A model generated the notes under the pieces. It ran no database searches. It was not told where the DNA came from and saw only the letters and a program-made list of their open reading frames with translations. From the NCBI RefSeq assembly GCF_900156415.1, contig NZ_FTNM01000001.1, forward strand, positions 186,001-250,000: a stretch of 64,000 nucleotides of DNA. Direction: 5' to 3'. This DNA is from Pontibacter lucknowensis. GTDB lineage: Bacteria > Bacteroidota > Bacteroidia > Cytophagales > Hymenobacteraceae. Position numbers and translations under genes: made by a program. The first letter of the stretch is position 1. Each line of letters begins with the position of its first letter. Of the stretch, positions 36,162-45,194 are shown piece by piece.

Positions 36162-37348
36162 AGCAGAAACGCAACTGGAGCGTACTGCTCGGTGCCGCTT
36201 TCCTGATGGCAACTTCTGCGGTCGGACCCGGCTTCCTTACCCAGACCACTGTTTTCACGCAATCACTCGCCGCCAGCTTTGGCTTTGTGATCCTGGCCTC
36301 CATTATCCTAGATATCGGGGTGCAGCTCAACGTATGGCGTGTAATTGCCGTGTCGGAGAAGCGGGCGCAGGACATTGCCAACCTGGTGCTGCCAGGCCTG
36401 GGACTTTTTGTGGCGGTGCTGATTGTACTTGGTGGCTTTGCTTTCAACATCGGCAACGTAGGCGGTGCCGGACTAGGCTTCAACGTGCTGTTCGGCATCT
36501 CTCCTGAGTTGGGTGCCATCATTGCCGCAGGTATAGCCATTGGGATCTTCCTGGTGCGCGAAGCCAAAAAAATGATGGACCGCTTTGCCCAGTTTATGGG
36601 CCTGCTGATGATCCTGCTGATTGTGTACGTGGCCATCACCTCTGCCCCACCTGTGGCCGAAGCCGTGACCAAAACTTTCATACCTGATCAGATCGATTTT
36701 ATCTCGATCATCACGCTGGTAGGTGGCACAGTAGGCGGCTACATTACGTTTGCAGGCGGTCACCGTCTGCTCGATGCCGGCGTGAAAGGCGAAGATGCCC
36801 TGCCAGAGGTAAACACCAGTGCTGTGTCAGGTATAACAGTAGCTTCCATCATTCGGATTTTCCTGTTTCTGGCAGCATTGGGAGTAGTAAGCAAAGGCCT
36901 TGTGTTCGACGAAAGCAACCCGCCGGCCTCCGTGTTTCAGTTGGCGGCTGGCAATGTTGGCTATAAGCTTTTCGGCATAGTGATGGTCTCGGCGGCTATT
37001 ACCTCTGTGATCGGCTCGGCCTATACCTCTGTGTCTTTCATCAAGTCCTTCCACCGGAGCATCGAGCGGAACGAGAACTGGTTCATCATCGGCTTTATCG
37101 CTATTTCCACTGCTATCTTCGTCACTATCGGCCGTCCGGTGCACCTGCTGATCCTGGCTGGCGCCCTCAACGGCCTTATCTTACCCCTTACGCTTGGCAC
37201 TATTTTGATCGCTGCTCACAAAGTGAAGGTTATCGGCAGGTATAAGCACCCGCTGTGGTTGACCATTTTTGGGGTACTGGTTGTGTTGGTGATGGCCTGG
37301 ATGGGTGGTTACACCCTGGTGAAGCAGTTGCCGGCTTTATTTAGCTAG
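36158..37348 (+). CDS. NRAMP-family transporter lacking the canonical metal motif
   Basis: A 396-residue membrane protein with about 11 helices, of the NRAMP/APC fold and like B. subtilis YcsG, which also sits in a pxp locus. In TM1 the metal-binding DPGN of true Nramps reads GPGF (residues 23-26, [12 protein letters not shown]). The TM6 region ([16 protein letters not shown]) has no MPH motif. Both metal-ligand positions thus appear changed. Coupling by a 4-base overlap to pxpA suggests it imports 5-oxoproline or a related compound rather than Mn2+; this is inference. Confidence 0.88.
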   Translation: MKQKRNWSVLLGAAFLMATSAVGPGFLTQTTVFTQSLAASFGFVILASIILDIGVQLNVWRVIAVSEKRAQDIANLVLPGLGLFVAVLIVLGGFAFNIGNVGGAGLGFNVLFGISPELGAIIAAGIAIGIFLVREAKKMMDRFAQFMGLLMILLIVYVAITSAPPVAEAVTKTFIPDQIDFISIITLVGGTVGGYITFAGGHRLLDAGVKGEDALPEVNTSAVSGITVASIIRIFLFLAALGVVSKGLVFDESNPPASVFQLAAGNVGYKLFGIVMVSAAITSVIGSAYTSVSFIKSFHRSIERNENWFIIGFIAISTAIFVTIGRPVHLLILAGALNGLILPLTLGTILIAAHKVKVIGRYKHPLWLTIFGVLVVLVMAWMGGYTLVKQLPALFS

Positions 37349-37430
37349 GCTTGGGAGTGCTATACCTTGTTTGGCTAGTATGTAAACTTTGCTATATTGT
37401 ATAAAGTTTTCTCACCTTAAGCTTATTACG

Positions 37431-38261
37431 ATGACTCGCCTACCTGCTTCAAAACCAGCAGTCGCCAGCATTTGGGGATTCTTTGCCTTAAGTTTTGCAT
37501 TTTCGTGGTTGGTCTGGGGCGCTATCCTGGCGCTGCCGCTTCCTGACGACCTGCTGCTGCCTTGTATTATTCTGGGTGCTTTCGGGCCTTCGTTCGCAGC
37601 GATTTACCTGGTGCAGCGCTATGGTCAGGCAGCAGAGAAGCGTGACTTCTGGAGCCGGGTTTTCAGTTTCAGTCGAATTGGTTGGGCATGGTACCTGGTC
37701 ATTATGCTTATCTTTCCGGCGATCTACTTTCTGGGTTATTACATCTACTCTTTTTTCGGTGGCACACAGCCGCCGGTAGCGAGTTTGTTCAGCGGTCTCG
37801 ACTCACCTTCGTCTATACTTATTTTTGCGCTGATCATACTGTTCGCAGGTCCTGTTTCAGAAGAACTGGGCTGGCGTGGTTACGTACTGGACCCACTGCA
37901 GGAAAAGTATGGTGCTATTGCAGGCAGTTTAATACTAGGCCTCTTTTGGATAGCCTGGCACCTGCCGCTTTTCTTCATCGAAGGCACCTCACAGCACGCC
38001 AAAGGCTTTGGCTTTCAGTTCTGGTCCTGGTCTTTCCAACTGATCATGCTTTCTTTTGTCTTCACGTGGGTATACAACCACACCCACCGCAGTATACTGG
38101 GCGCTATCCTGCTCCACCTGATGGCAAACATAGCTTACCCAACTAACCTGGATCTGACTGGGGAAGTGGTTTTTACTTTACTCAGGTTGATTATTGTGCT
38201 TGGGATTGTAGTTGCCTGGAAACGGGAGAAGCCTATTTCATTAACCTTGGTGTCAAATTAA
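37431..38261 (+). CDS. CPBP-family intramembrane glutamic protease
   Basis: A 276-residue membrane protein of the CAAX protease/bacteriocin-processing (ABI) family. Conserved motif 1 PVSEELGWRG (Glu144-Glu145), motif 2 FWIAWHLPLFF (His177) and motif 3 near SILGAILLHLMANI are all present, so it should be active. Substrate unknown. An earlier in-frame start at 37389 is less likely than MTRLPASK at 37431. It runs into the next small gene with a 3-base gap. Confidence 0.92.
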   Translation: MTRLPASKPAVASIWGFFALSFAFSWLVWGAILALPLPDDLLLPCIILGAFGPSFAAIYLVQRYGQAAEKRDFWSRVFSFSRIGWAWYLVIMLIFPAIYFLGYYIYSFFGGTQPPVASLFSGLDSPSSILIFALIILFAGPVSEELGWRGYVLDPLQEKYGAIAGSLILGLFWIAWHLPLFFIEGTSQHAKGFGFQFWSWSFQLIMLSFVFTWVYNHTHRSILGAILLHLMANIAYPTNLDLTGEVVFTLLRLIIVLGIVVAWKREKPISLTLVSN

Positions 38262-38264
38262 GAA

Positions 38265-38555
38265 ATGAACCTACACGCCTTCAAAGCCAGCTTATCCGCT
38301 CTCGCCCCACCTTCGGAGGTATCGGTATACCTGCAGGCGCTGTGGTATGAGGCGAAGGGTGATTGGGACAAGGCGCATGTTTTGATCCAGGACCTGCCAG
38401 ACAAAACTGCTGCCTGGATTCATGCTTACCTGCACCGCAAAGAGGGCGACACCTGGAATGCAGACTATTGGTATAGCCGGGCTGGTCGTAAAAGGCCCAA
38501 CACCTCCCTTCAGGAAGAATGGGAAAGTATCGTCTCCGACTTGCTTCAGGTATAA
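38265..38555 (+). CDS. Small conserved hypothetical protein
   Basis: A 96-residue soluble protein: LQALWYEAKGDWDKAHVLIQDL and WIHAYLHRKEGDTWNADYWYSRAGRK look like one and a half TPR-like helical hairpins. I recognise this as a widespread small protein of unknown role. Probably cotranscribed with the CPBP protease; ends at a very strong terminator. Confidence 0.75.
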   Translation: MNLHAFKASLSALAPPSEVSVYLQALWYEAKGDWDKAHVLIQDLPDKTAAWIHAYLHRKEGDTWNADYWYSRAGRKRPNTSLQEEWESIVSDLLQV

Positions 38556-38588
38556 ATTCCTTTTCTCTTTAAGACCGAGATTATTCAC

Positions 38589-38650
38589 TAGATAATAGAA
38601 AAAAGGCAGCAGCGGTACCAGTACCGCTGCTGCCTTTTTTCTATTATCTA
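38589..38650. terminator. Very long bidirectional terminator hairpin
   Basis: A perfect inverted repeat of about 30 bp (38589-38618 with 38621-38650) with A6/T6 tracts inside the arms and GGTACC-like apex, between convergent genes. It is unusually long for a simple terminator. Confidence 0.88.
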
Positions 38651-38665
38651 ACTCCAAAACACTCT

Positions 38666-38677
38666 AACTCCTAAACT
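38666..38677 (-). repeat. AGTTTAGGAGTT 3'-end repeat, copy 2
   Basis: On the minus strand the 12-mer begins three bases after the stop of the AAA+ gene (38680). Confidence 0.8.
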
Positions 38678-38679
38678 TC

Positions 38680-40200
38680 TTAAAAGTCATCTTCGTCTTC
38701 TTCCTCACCGAAGCTCGGCATAGTGAACATGCCACTAAGCAGGTCCTTGAACTGCAGGCCGGTGCTGAGGCGGTTTTTGCTGAGTTGACTGTGCTCTGCT
38801 AAACCATGCAGGGCAAATTCCATCATGAATAGCTTCTCTTCTCCTTTTGCTTCTGAGCGGTGCTTTTCTACCAGTTCGCTCAGGCCAGGTATAGCCTGCA
38901 AAGCTTTCTTGTATTCCGAGGCAGGCGCATCATTCAGGATATCCACTGTGTTGCCGTCACCAAACCAATCGGTTATTTTCTTGTACGGATTTCCTTCCTT
39001 TGACTTCTTAGCCTTGTCGGGGTCGGGAAAGTATTGGAGGAACTGCGTGCGGATAGCTTTGCCCATAAGCACCTGCGCTACATGCCCTGCGCCTTCCTGC
39101 TCGCCTTCGTATACCAGCTCTACTTTGCCCGTTACGGCAGGTATGGTGTTCAGGAAGTCTGACAAGCGCACATAGGTTTTGCTTTCGCCGTTCAGCAAGG
39201 CCCGGCGCTCAGCAGCACTCAGCAAATTTTCAAAAGCCGATATCGTCAGACGAGCCGACACGCCACTCTTGGCATCGACGTACTCACTCTCGCGGGCCTC
39301 AAAGGCCACCTGCTCTATCAGGTCGCTGATGATGTCGTTGGTGGTCACCAGCTGTTCCTGCTCCTCTTTGATATGCGCTTCCTGCCGTGTGATCTTCTTA
39401 CCAATCTCGATGGACTTCGGATAGTGCGTGATTATCTGGGAGTCGATACGGTCTTTAAGCGGCGTCACAATGGAGCCACGGTTGGTGTAATCCTCAGGGT
39501 TGGCCGTGAACACAAACTGGATATCGAGCGGCAGACGTACTTTGAAACCACGTATCTGAATATCGCCCTCCTGCAGAATGTTGAACAAGGCCACCTGGAT
39601 GCGGGCCTGCAGATCGGGCAGTTCGTTGATGACAAAGATGCCGCGGTGAGACCGTGGAATCAACCCGAAATGAATCACCCGCTCATCAGAGTAAGGCAAC
39701 TTGAGCGTAGCAGCTTTGATAGGATCTGCATCACCGATCAGGTCAGCTACCGATACGTCGGGAGTGGCCAGCTTCTCGGTATACCTGTCAGAGCGGTGCA
39801 TCCAACTGATGGGCGTGTCATCGCCGTGCTCGTGCACCAGGTCTTTGGCAAAACGAGAGAGCGGTTGCAGCGGATCATCGTTTAGTTCGGCCCCCTGCAC
39901 TACAGGTATGTACTCGTCCAGCAAGTCTACCATCAGGCGGGCGATCCGGGTCTTGGCCTGCCCACGCAAGCCCAGCAGGTTAATGTGGTGCATCGACAGG
40001 ATAGCCCGTTGTAAATCCGGCAAAACAGTCTCTTCGTAGCCCCAGATACCTGGAAATACTTCCTCTTTGCGCTGCAGTTTGCGGATCAGGTTATGGCGCA
40101 GCTCCTTCTTTACGGTTTGCGGTTCGTACCCGGCGGCACGTAGCTGCCCGAGCGTTTTTATCTTAAGTAAGTTCTCTGCTGGTATGTCTTTGTATTGCAT
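38680..40200 (-). CDS. MoxR/chelatase-type AAA+ ATPase
   Basis: A 506-residue AAA+ protein of the magnesium-chelatase/MoxR clade. The Walker A is GLRGQAKT (77-84), with Ala where GK is usually preceded by Gly. Walker B reads GIFVINELPDL, with Asn192-Glu193 instead of Asp-Glu. A sensor region follows (FVFTANPEDYTNRGSIVTPLKDRID). The C-terminus is acidic (EEEDEDDF). It is the second gene of an operon with a vWA protein 56 bases upstream. Such pairs act as metal chelatases or protein remodelling machines; the target here is unknown. Confidence 0.85.
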   Translation of the reverse strand: MQYKDIPAENLLKIKTLGQLRAAGYEPQTVKKELRHNLIRKLQRKEEVFPGIWGYEETVLPDLQRAILSMHHINLLGLRGQAKTRIARLMVDLLDEYIPVVQGAELNDDPLQPLSRFAKDLVHEHGDDTPISWMHRSDRYTEKLATPDVSVADLIGDADPIKAATLKLPYSDERVIHFGLIPRSHRGIFVINELPDLQARIQVALFNILQEGDIQIRGFKVRLPLDIQFVFTANPEDYTNRGSIVTPLKDRIDSQIITHYPKSIEIGKKITRQEAHIKEEQEQLVTTNDIISDLIEQVAFEARESEYVDAKSGVSARLTISAFENLLSAAERRALLNGESKTYVRLSDFLNTIPAVTGKVELVYEGEQEGAGHVAQVLMGKAIRTQFLQYFPDPDKAKKSKEGNPYKKITDWFGDGNTVDILNDAPASEYKKALQAIPGLSELVEKHRSEAKGEEKLFMMEFALHGLAEHSQLSKNRLSTGLQFKDLLSGMFTMPSFGEEEDEDDF

Positions 40201-40256
40201 TCTTTTTTGGTTGAATGGCTGTTGAAATATTAACTGCTAAGATGAATCGTTATATG

Positions 40257-41357
40257 CTAAAAACTCTTCTTTCGGTTGCGGCCATAGTCCCGGAACACCA
40301 GGTGTCCTAAGCCTTTCAGCGAACTGTAGTAAGCCTGGCCATTATTTACTTTCGTAAACTCGTCTACGAACTGCTGCAGGTATGGGTCCGATGCGATCAT
40401 GAAGGTAGTGATCGGGATTTTGATGCGGCGGCATTGGGCGGCGAGGTTCAGCGTCTTGTTCACCACTTTGCGATCCAGGCCGAAACTGTTTTTGTAGTAA
40501 TGCACCCCTTCTTTCAGGCAGGTCGGTTTGCCGTCCGTGATCATGAAGATCTGCTTGTTCGGCGTCTTACGCTTACGCAGGATATCCATCGCCAACTCGA
40601 GCCCGGCCACGGTATTGGTATGGTACGGCCCCACTTCCAGGTAAGGCAAATCCTTGATCTCGATCTGCCAGGCGTCGTTGCCGAACACGATCACATCCAG
40701 CGTGTCTTTCGGGTACTTCTGCTTCACGAGTTCGGCAAGCGCCATGGCAACCTTCTTAGCTGGGGTAATGCGGTCCTCGCCATACAGGATCATGGAGTGC
40801 GAAATGTCGATCATCAGCACTGTGGACGATTGTGTTTTGTGCTCCGTCTCGGTAATCTCGAGGTCCTGCTCAGTCAGCCGAAAGTCAGAAAGGCCGTGGT
40901 TGATCTGGGCATTTCGGATCGAGTCCGTCATGGAAATCTGCTCCAGCGCATCGCCAAAGCGATACTCACGGCGGTCGGTGCTGGCTTCGTCGCCTATACC
41001 TGTCTGCGGTGTGGCATGGCTGCCTTTGCCACCTTTCTTCAACTTGCCAAAAATTTCCTCCAGCGCACTCTTACGAATGTTCTGCTCACTCTTGGCCGTC
41101 AATTTCAACACGCCCTCCTCTTGTGGGTTTTCGTCGATGTAGCCCTTCTTTTTGAGGTCCTCGATAAAGTCGCCAATGCCGTAATCATCGCCCGTCAGGC
41201 CGTACTGCTTATCCAACGAACTAAGCCACGACAGCGCCTCAGCCACATCGCCGGAAGTGATCATCACCAGCTGCAAAAAGATTTTGAGCAGCGACTCGAA
41301 GCCCTGCTTATCATCCTGCGGTGGTATATACTCTGCAAATCTATACCCTATACTCAT
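40257..41357 (-). CDS. vWA-domain partner of the AAA+ ATPase
   Basis: A 366-residue protein. The N-terminal 150 residues are helical and charged. The vWA domain then starts with an intact MIDAS: VLMIDISHSM (DxSxS at 184-188), a Thr in PYHTNTVAGLELA, and FMITDGKPT. It is predicted to bind a substrate or the AAA+ ring through the metal ion, as in chelatase D/CoxE-type proteins. No signal peptide, hence cytoplasmic. Confidence 0.87.
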   Translation of the reverse strand: MSIGYRFAEYIPPQDDKQGFESLLKIFLQLVMITSGDVAEALSWLSSLDKQYGLTGDDYGIGDFIEDLKKKGYIDENPQEEGVLKLTAKSEQNIRKSALEEIFGKLKKGGKGSHATPQTGIGDEASTDRREYRFGDALEQISMTDSIRNAQINHGLSDFRLTEQDLEITETEHKTQSSTVLMIDISHSMILYGEDRITPAKKVAMALAELVKQKYPKDTLDVIVFGNDAWQIEIKDLPYLEVGPYHTNTVAGLELAMDILRKRKTPNKQIFMITDGKPTCLKEGVHYYKNSFGLDRKVVNKTLNLAAQCRRIKIPITTFMIASDPYLQQFVDEFTKVNNGQAYYSSLKGLGHLVFRDYGRNRKKSF

Positions 41358-41513
41358 ATGCTCTCTCCTGATTTATACTCTAACAACGCTACGCAGCCGA
41401 ATGTTCTTGCACACCGGTTCTTATACGTACAATATCGCACAAGCACAGGTATGGTAACAATAAGCCCAATGCTGCAGTACCATATATACAGAAACTAACT
41501 AAACTTTATCACA

Positions 41514-41795
41514 ATGAAAGCAATATTCAACGATATCGTAATAGCGGAAAGCGAACGAACTGTTAAAGTAGGCGGCAACCATTATTTCCCATCAAATGAA
41601 GTAAACCACCAGTATCTGGAAGAAAGCAGAACGCACACTACGCAGGAAGGTATGGGCGAGGCATCCTTCTACCATGTGAAAGTAAATGGAGAGGTGAAGC
41701 TGGATGCAGCCTGGACTTACCCGAACCCCGAGAAGAAGGCAGAAGAAGTAAGAAGCTATATTGCCTTTACTGATGCGGTGGAACTGAAGGACTAA
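41514..41795 (+). CDS. DUF427 domain protein
   Basis: A 93-residue single-domain protein of the DUF427 family. It carries KAIFNDIVIAESERTVKVGGNHYFP, the YHVKVNGE strand and AAWTYPNPEKKAEEVRSYIAFT, typical of the small beta-rich fold. Biochemical role unknown. Monocistronic, closed by a strong terminator. Confidence 0.9.
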   Translation: MKAIFNDIVIAESERTVKVGGNHYFPSNEVNHQYLEESRTHTTQEGMGEASFYHVKVNGEVKLDAAWTYPNPEKKAEEVRSYIAFTDAVELKD

Positions 41796-41804
41796 CGAAA
41801 GTTA

Positions 41805-41854
41805 ATAAAAAGAGCGGGGCCTGTCAAAAAACTGACAGGCCCCGCTCTTTTTAT
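41805..41854. terminator. Bidirectional intrinsic terminator
   Basis: Perfect 22-bp stem (41805-41826 with 41833-41854), loop AAAAAC, with A5/T5 arms, between convergent genes. Confidence 0.92.
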
Positions 41855-41871
41855 AATTTTATCACACCGGA

Positions 41872-42849
41872 TTAATCGATCCAGCGGAACTTATATTCCA
41901 GTTGTGGCGATCTCATACGCTCAGCTACTCTGCGCAGACGATCTGGCAAGGCAATCAGATAATCGCGGGCACGCTCGCCTGCGTCGTTCAGACCAGTCAC
42001 TGTTTCAAGCTTCCACTCTTTCACGAGGTCTTTCAGAATATCGGTATAGTCAAGCGCCGTGTATACATTGATGCGCTGGGCGGCATCGGTAAAGTGTCCA
42101 AAGGTCTTGCCCATGTCCACACCCAGTTCACGCATGTAGTGTGCAGGCATTACAATCTTCTTGCGCATCATGTCTTCAAAGGCCAGCATCATCTCGTTCG
42201 GATCGGCCTCAAATATTTTGCCTACAAAAGCCTTGTACGCTTTGGCGTGACGGGCCTCGTCAGAAGCAACATAGCCGCAAAGCTTTGCCAGCATGCCATC
42301 GCCCTGTTTCTTGGCAATCTGGGCTACGCGGCGGTGCGACAGGTTGGTTGCTGTTTCCTGGAATGAGGTATAGACAAAAGCACGGTAAGGGTCATTGTCT
42401 GTCTGAAGGTCAAAACCATCGGCGATCAGGTACTGCGTGGAGGCCTCCATTTCACGCATGTTGATGCGACCGGTCAGGTAGAGGTACTTATTCAGCAGGT
42501 CACCGTGACGGTTTTCCTCAGCAGTCCAGGCGCGGTTCCACTTCATCCAGGGGCTATCCTCGTTGCTTGGCACATCCTTGATAGACATCAGCCAGCTTTC
42601 GTAAGTTGGCAGCGCTTCTTCCGTGATGGTATCTCCTACCAGCACGGCCAGCAGGTCATAACTCAGGTCACGGGCACGCTCCTGCAGGTTTTTAATTTCT
42701 TCAAAGAAATTTTCCATACGGGCGTCAGGCAGCAAGTCAGCGGGCTGCCAGCTGTCTTCAACAGACTTGAGAAACTCTGTCATCTTTTCCTGGACAAAGT
42801 CTTCCATCCATTTCATGACTTCTACACGGGAGGCAATGGCTGTAATCAT
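41872..42849 (-). CDS. Acyl-ACP desaturase
   Basis: A soluble di-iron stearoyl-ACP delta-9-type desaturase of 325 residues. Iron ligands are in TAEENRHGDLL (ENRH) and ASDEARHAKAY (DEARH), with additional Glu residues at their usual positions. It introduces a double bond into acyl-ACP for membrane unsaturation. The gene has a -7 element 25 bases upstream and appears monocistronic. Confidence 0.94.
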   Translation of the reverse strand: MITAIASRVEVMKWMEDFVQEKMTEFLKSVEDSWQPADLLPDARMENFFEEIKNLQERARDLSYDLLAVLVGDTITEEALPTYESWLMSIKDVPSNEDSPWMKWNRAWTAEENRHGDLLNKYLYLTGRINMREMEASTQYLIADGFDLQTDNDPYRAFVYTSFQETATNLSHRRVAQIAKKQGDGMLAKLCGYVASDEARHAKAYKAFVGKIFEADPNEMMLAFEDMMRKKIVMPAHYMRELGVDMGKTFGHFTDAAQRINVYTALDYTDILKDLVKEWKLETVTGLNDAGERARDYLIALPDRLRRVAERMRSPQLEYKFRWID

Positions 42850-42874
42850 GGTGTTGTTTTAGGCGATTGAATTT

Positions 42875-42882
42875 CAAATATA
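42875..42882 (-). promoter_or_regulatory. -7 promoter element of the desaturase gene
   Basis: Reads TATATTTG on the minus strand, 25 bases before the ATG at 42849. Confidence 0.55.
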
Positions 42883-43100
42883 GGCATTTATACTAAAATA
42901 GTAATCCGCAGCGTCATATTAAGTTCATGCACTGCTAAAAAAGGAAATCGGACTCGGAAGCGTGTTTAGACTCTAACCTGCCAGCTCTTCATTTGCACAA
43001 ACCACAAAACACGCCTGGGATAATTAATACTTACGTAGAAAGACAAAACGGTTTTCATTTTCACCCCCAATATGTAGTAAGTCCCTGACAGAGTGCAATT

Positions 43101-44078
43101 TCAGCGATTTAAAAGCTTCTGATACAGCGCTCTGATGAAGCGAAGGTCTACTTTAAGTTTACTAAGGAAATGAATGGTGTGATAAACCGGTCCTAGTCCG
43201 GCATGCTGCCGCAGGAGGTCCAAAAACTGCTCCGCCTGCCGGTAGTGACCGGTCAGGTAAGCATGGCGTGCCTCATACTGCAGGCGGCGGCTCAGTGCCT
43301 GACGCTCTTCAGAATTTTGAACCAGTTTAGCCGCTTTCTCGCAGACAAGCACGGTAGAGTTCAGCTGCCTGTCACCCGGCTTATACAATTGCTTCGAAAG
43401 CGAATGGGCGTGCAAGCGGCGCCTCGTTGTGATGGCATCCAGAAAGAAGTACTTATACCTGCGGGAAGAGCGCACCCAGAAATCAAAGTCCTCGTAGGCC
43501 AGCGCTTCGTCATAGCCCTGCAGGTCTTCAAATACCTGCCGCTTCATCATCATGGTAGGCGGACAGATAAAATAGCGGCTCAGCAGGTGCTCAAAGATGT
43601 CGCCGGACGGTACGAAGGAAACTACCTCACCAGCCTTGTTGCGCTGGCAGTGAAACTTAACATGCCTGCCATTGTCGTCAATATACTCTGCATCCGAGTA
43701 AACAACCCCATAACTATCGTCCAGCTTTTCGAATGCCGCCACCTGCTGCGCCACCCGCTCGGGCAGTAGCACATCGTCGGTGGCAAAGTCGATGATGTAG
43801 TCGCCTTTGGAGGCCCGCCAGGCCATGTTGAAGGCCCTCGTGTTGCCCAGATTCGTACCGGTGCTCATGAAAGTGAGCTGCGGATATTGCCGGACATATT
43901 CCTGGATGATGGCCACACTGTTGTCGGTGCTGCAATCGTTCATGATGATGATCTCCAGGTTGGGGTAGGTCTGGGCCAGCACTGAGTCCAGCGCCTCGGC
44001 AATGAAGCGCTCGTGGTTGTAGCACAGGCAGATGACCGATACCAGCGGCAGTGAAGAAGCATCAGTCATGGCGCTCAA
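43101..44078 (-). CDS. Family 2 glycosyltransferase
   Basis: A 325-residue GT-A enzyme with LVSVICLCYNHERFIAEALDS at the N-terminus, the nucleotide motif MNDCSTDNS (46-54) and DFATDDVLLPE, whose DD pair (101-102) is the metal site. FDFWVRSSRRY lies later. The C-terminal helical part has no membrane anchor. It overlaps the upstream aminotransferase gene by 17 bases and likely transfers the amino sugar made by the two upstream gene products. A start at 44069 is also possible. Confidence 0.9.
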   Translation of the reverse strand: MSAMTDASSLPLVSVICLCYNHERFIAEALDSVLAQTYPNLEIIIMNDCSTDNSVAIIQEYVRQYPQLTFMSTGTNLGNTRAFNMAWRASKGDYIIDFATDDVLLPERVAQQVAAFEKLDDSYGVVYSDAEYIDDNGRHVKFHCQRNKAGEVVSFVPSGDIFEHLLSRYFICPPTMMMKRQVFEDLQGYDEALAYEDFDFWVRSSRRYKYFFLDAITTRRRLHAHSLSKQLYKPGDRQLNSTVLVCEKAAKLVQNSEERQALSRRLQYEARHAYLTGHYRQAEQFLDLLRQHAGLGPVYHTIHFLSKLKVDLRFIRALYQKLLNR

Positions 44079-45183
44079 AGAAAGTGTGTATAGACGTGAT
44101 AACTGCTTCCTGCTCCGCCTCCGTCATACCGGGAAAAAGCGGCAGACTCAGGCTTGTTGCGGCCAGTTCTTCAGCCACCGGAAAGCTTCCTTTGCTATAC
44201 CCCAGCCAGGTATAGGCCTCCTGCAAATGCACGGGAACCGGGTAATGTATGGCCGTCTGTATACCTTGCGCAGACAGGTATAGCTGCAAAGCATCGCGCT
44301 GCCTGGTGCAGATGTTGAAGATGTGGTAAACGTGCGTACAGCCCGGCGCTGTGACAGGCAGCACCAGGTCGCCTATACCTTGCAAGGCCGTCAGGTATAC
44401 CTGCGCCAGTCGTTGCCGCTCGCTGTTCAGTGCATCGAGGTGGTGCAGCTTGGTGCGCAGCACGGCCGCCTGCAGTGTGTCGAGGCGGGAGTTGACACCT
44501 ATGATTTGGTTGTGGTATTTCTGTTGCTGTCCGTAGTTGCGGTACATGCGGGCATAGGCTGCCAGCTCAGGATCAGAAGTAACTACTGCCCCACCGTCAC
44601 CCAACGCTCCCAGGTTTTTGGTGGGATAAAAACTGGTGGCACTGACACGGCCGAAGCTACCGACCGGACGGCCTTTGTAGCTTGCGCCCTGTGCCTGGGC
44701 AAAGTCTTCGATCAGGACCAGGTGGTGTTGTTCGGCTAACTCCAAAAACCCCGTCATCTCGCAGGCTTGCCCATACAGGTGCACAGGTATAATGGCTTTG
44801 GTGCGGGGTGTTATGTGAGTAGCGGCCACAGCAGCAGTCAGGTTGCAGGTATGGCGGTCGGGTTCGGCCAGCACAGGTATAGCGCCTACCCACACTACGG
44901 CATTCACAGTTGCAATGAAGGTGTTAGCCGGCACAATCACTTCGTCGCCTGCGCCTATACCTGCCGCTTTCAGAGCCACCACCAAAGCATCGTAGCCATT
45001 GCCCACGCCGATGGTCATACCTGCCTGCACGTACTTCGCAAACTCACCCTCGAATTGCTCCACCGCTTCGCCCAAAATGTACTGCTGAGCACGTAAGGCA
45101 CCCAACAGCGCCTCCTCCACCTGCTGGTTTATACCTGCAGGGTAGTCACGGAAGACGAAGTATGGGACCTGGGTTGTAGACAT
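44062..45183 (-). CDS. DegT/DnrJ/EryC1-family sugar aminotransferase
   Basis: A PLP enzyme of 373 residues that aminates nucleotide-linked keto sugars. It shows GVGNGYDALVVALKAAGI, the EDFAQAQGASYKGRPVGSFG segment, the PLP lysine Lys189 in SFYPTKNLGALGDGGA, and YRNYGQQQKYHN...NSRLDTLQAAVL. Given the FdtA-type isomerase 11 bases upstream, the likely product is a dTDP-3-amino-3,6-dideoxyhexose (FdtB-like). The gene is dense in AGGTATA 7-mers. Confidence 0.92.
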   Translation of the reverse strand: MSTTQVPYFVFRDYPAGINQQVEEALLGALRAQQYILGEAVEQFEGEFAKYVQAGMTIGVGNGYDALVVALKAAGIGAGDEVIVPANTFIATVNAVVWVGAIPVLAEPDRHTCNLTAAVAATHITPRTKAIIPVHLYGQACEMTGFLELAEQHHLVLIEDFAQAQGASYKGRPVGSFGRVSATSFYPTKNLGALGDGGAVVTSDPELAAYARMYRNYGQQQKYHNQIIGVNSRLDTLQAAVLRTKLHHLDALNSERQRLAQVYLTALQGIGDLVLPVTAPGCTHVYHIFNICTRQRDALQLYLSAQGIQTAIHYPVPVHLQEAYTWLGYSKGSFPVAEELAATSLSLPLFPGMTEAEQEAVITSIHTFFERHD

Positions 45184-45194
45184 AGGTATAGCTT

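Noticed and set aside
35319-36212. 297-codon minus-strand frame over pxpA
   Set aside because: Shadow of pxpA, whose motifs are complete in the other strand.
40434-41498. 354-codon open frame on the plus strand over the vWA gene
   Set aside because: Antisense shadow of a well-supported vWA gene with MIDAS motif; no domain, signal or start context of its own.
42850-43100. Possible tRNA or small gene in the 250-base gap
   Set aside because: No cloverleaf-compatible arms, CCA end or credible frame found.
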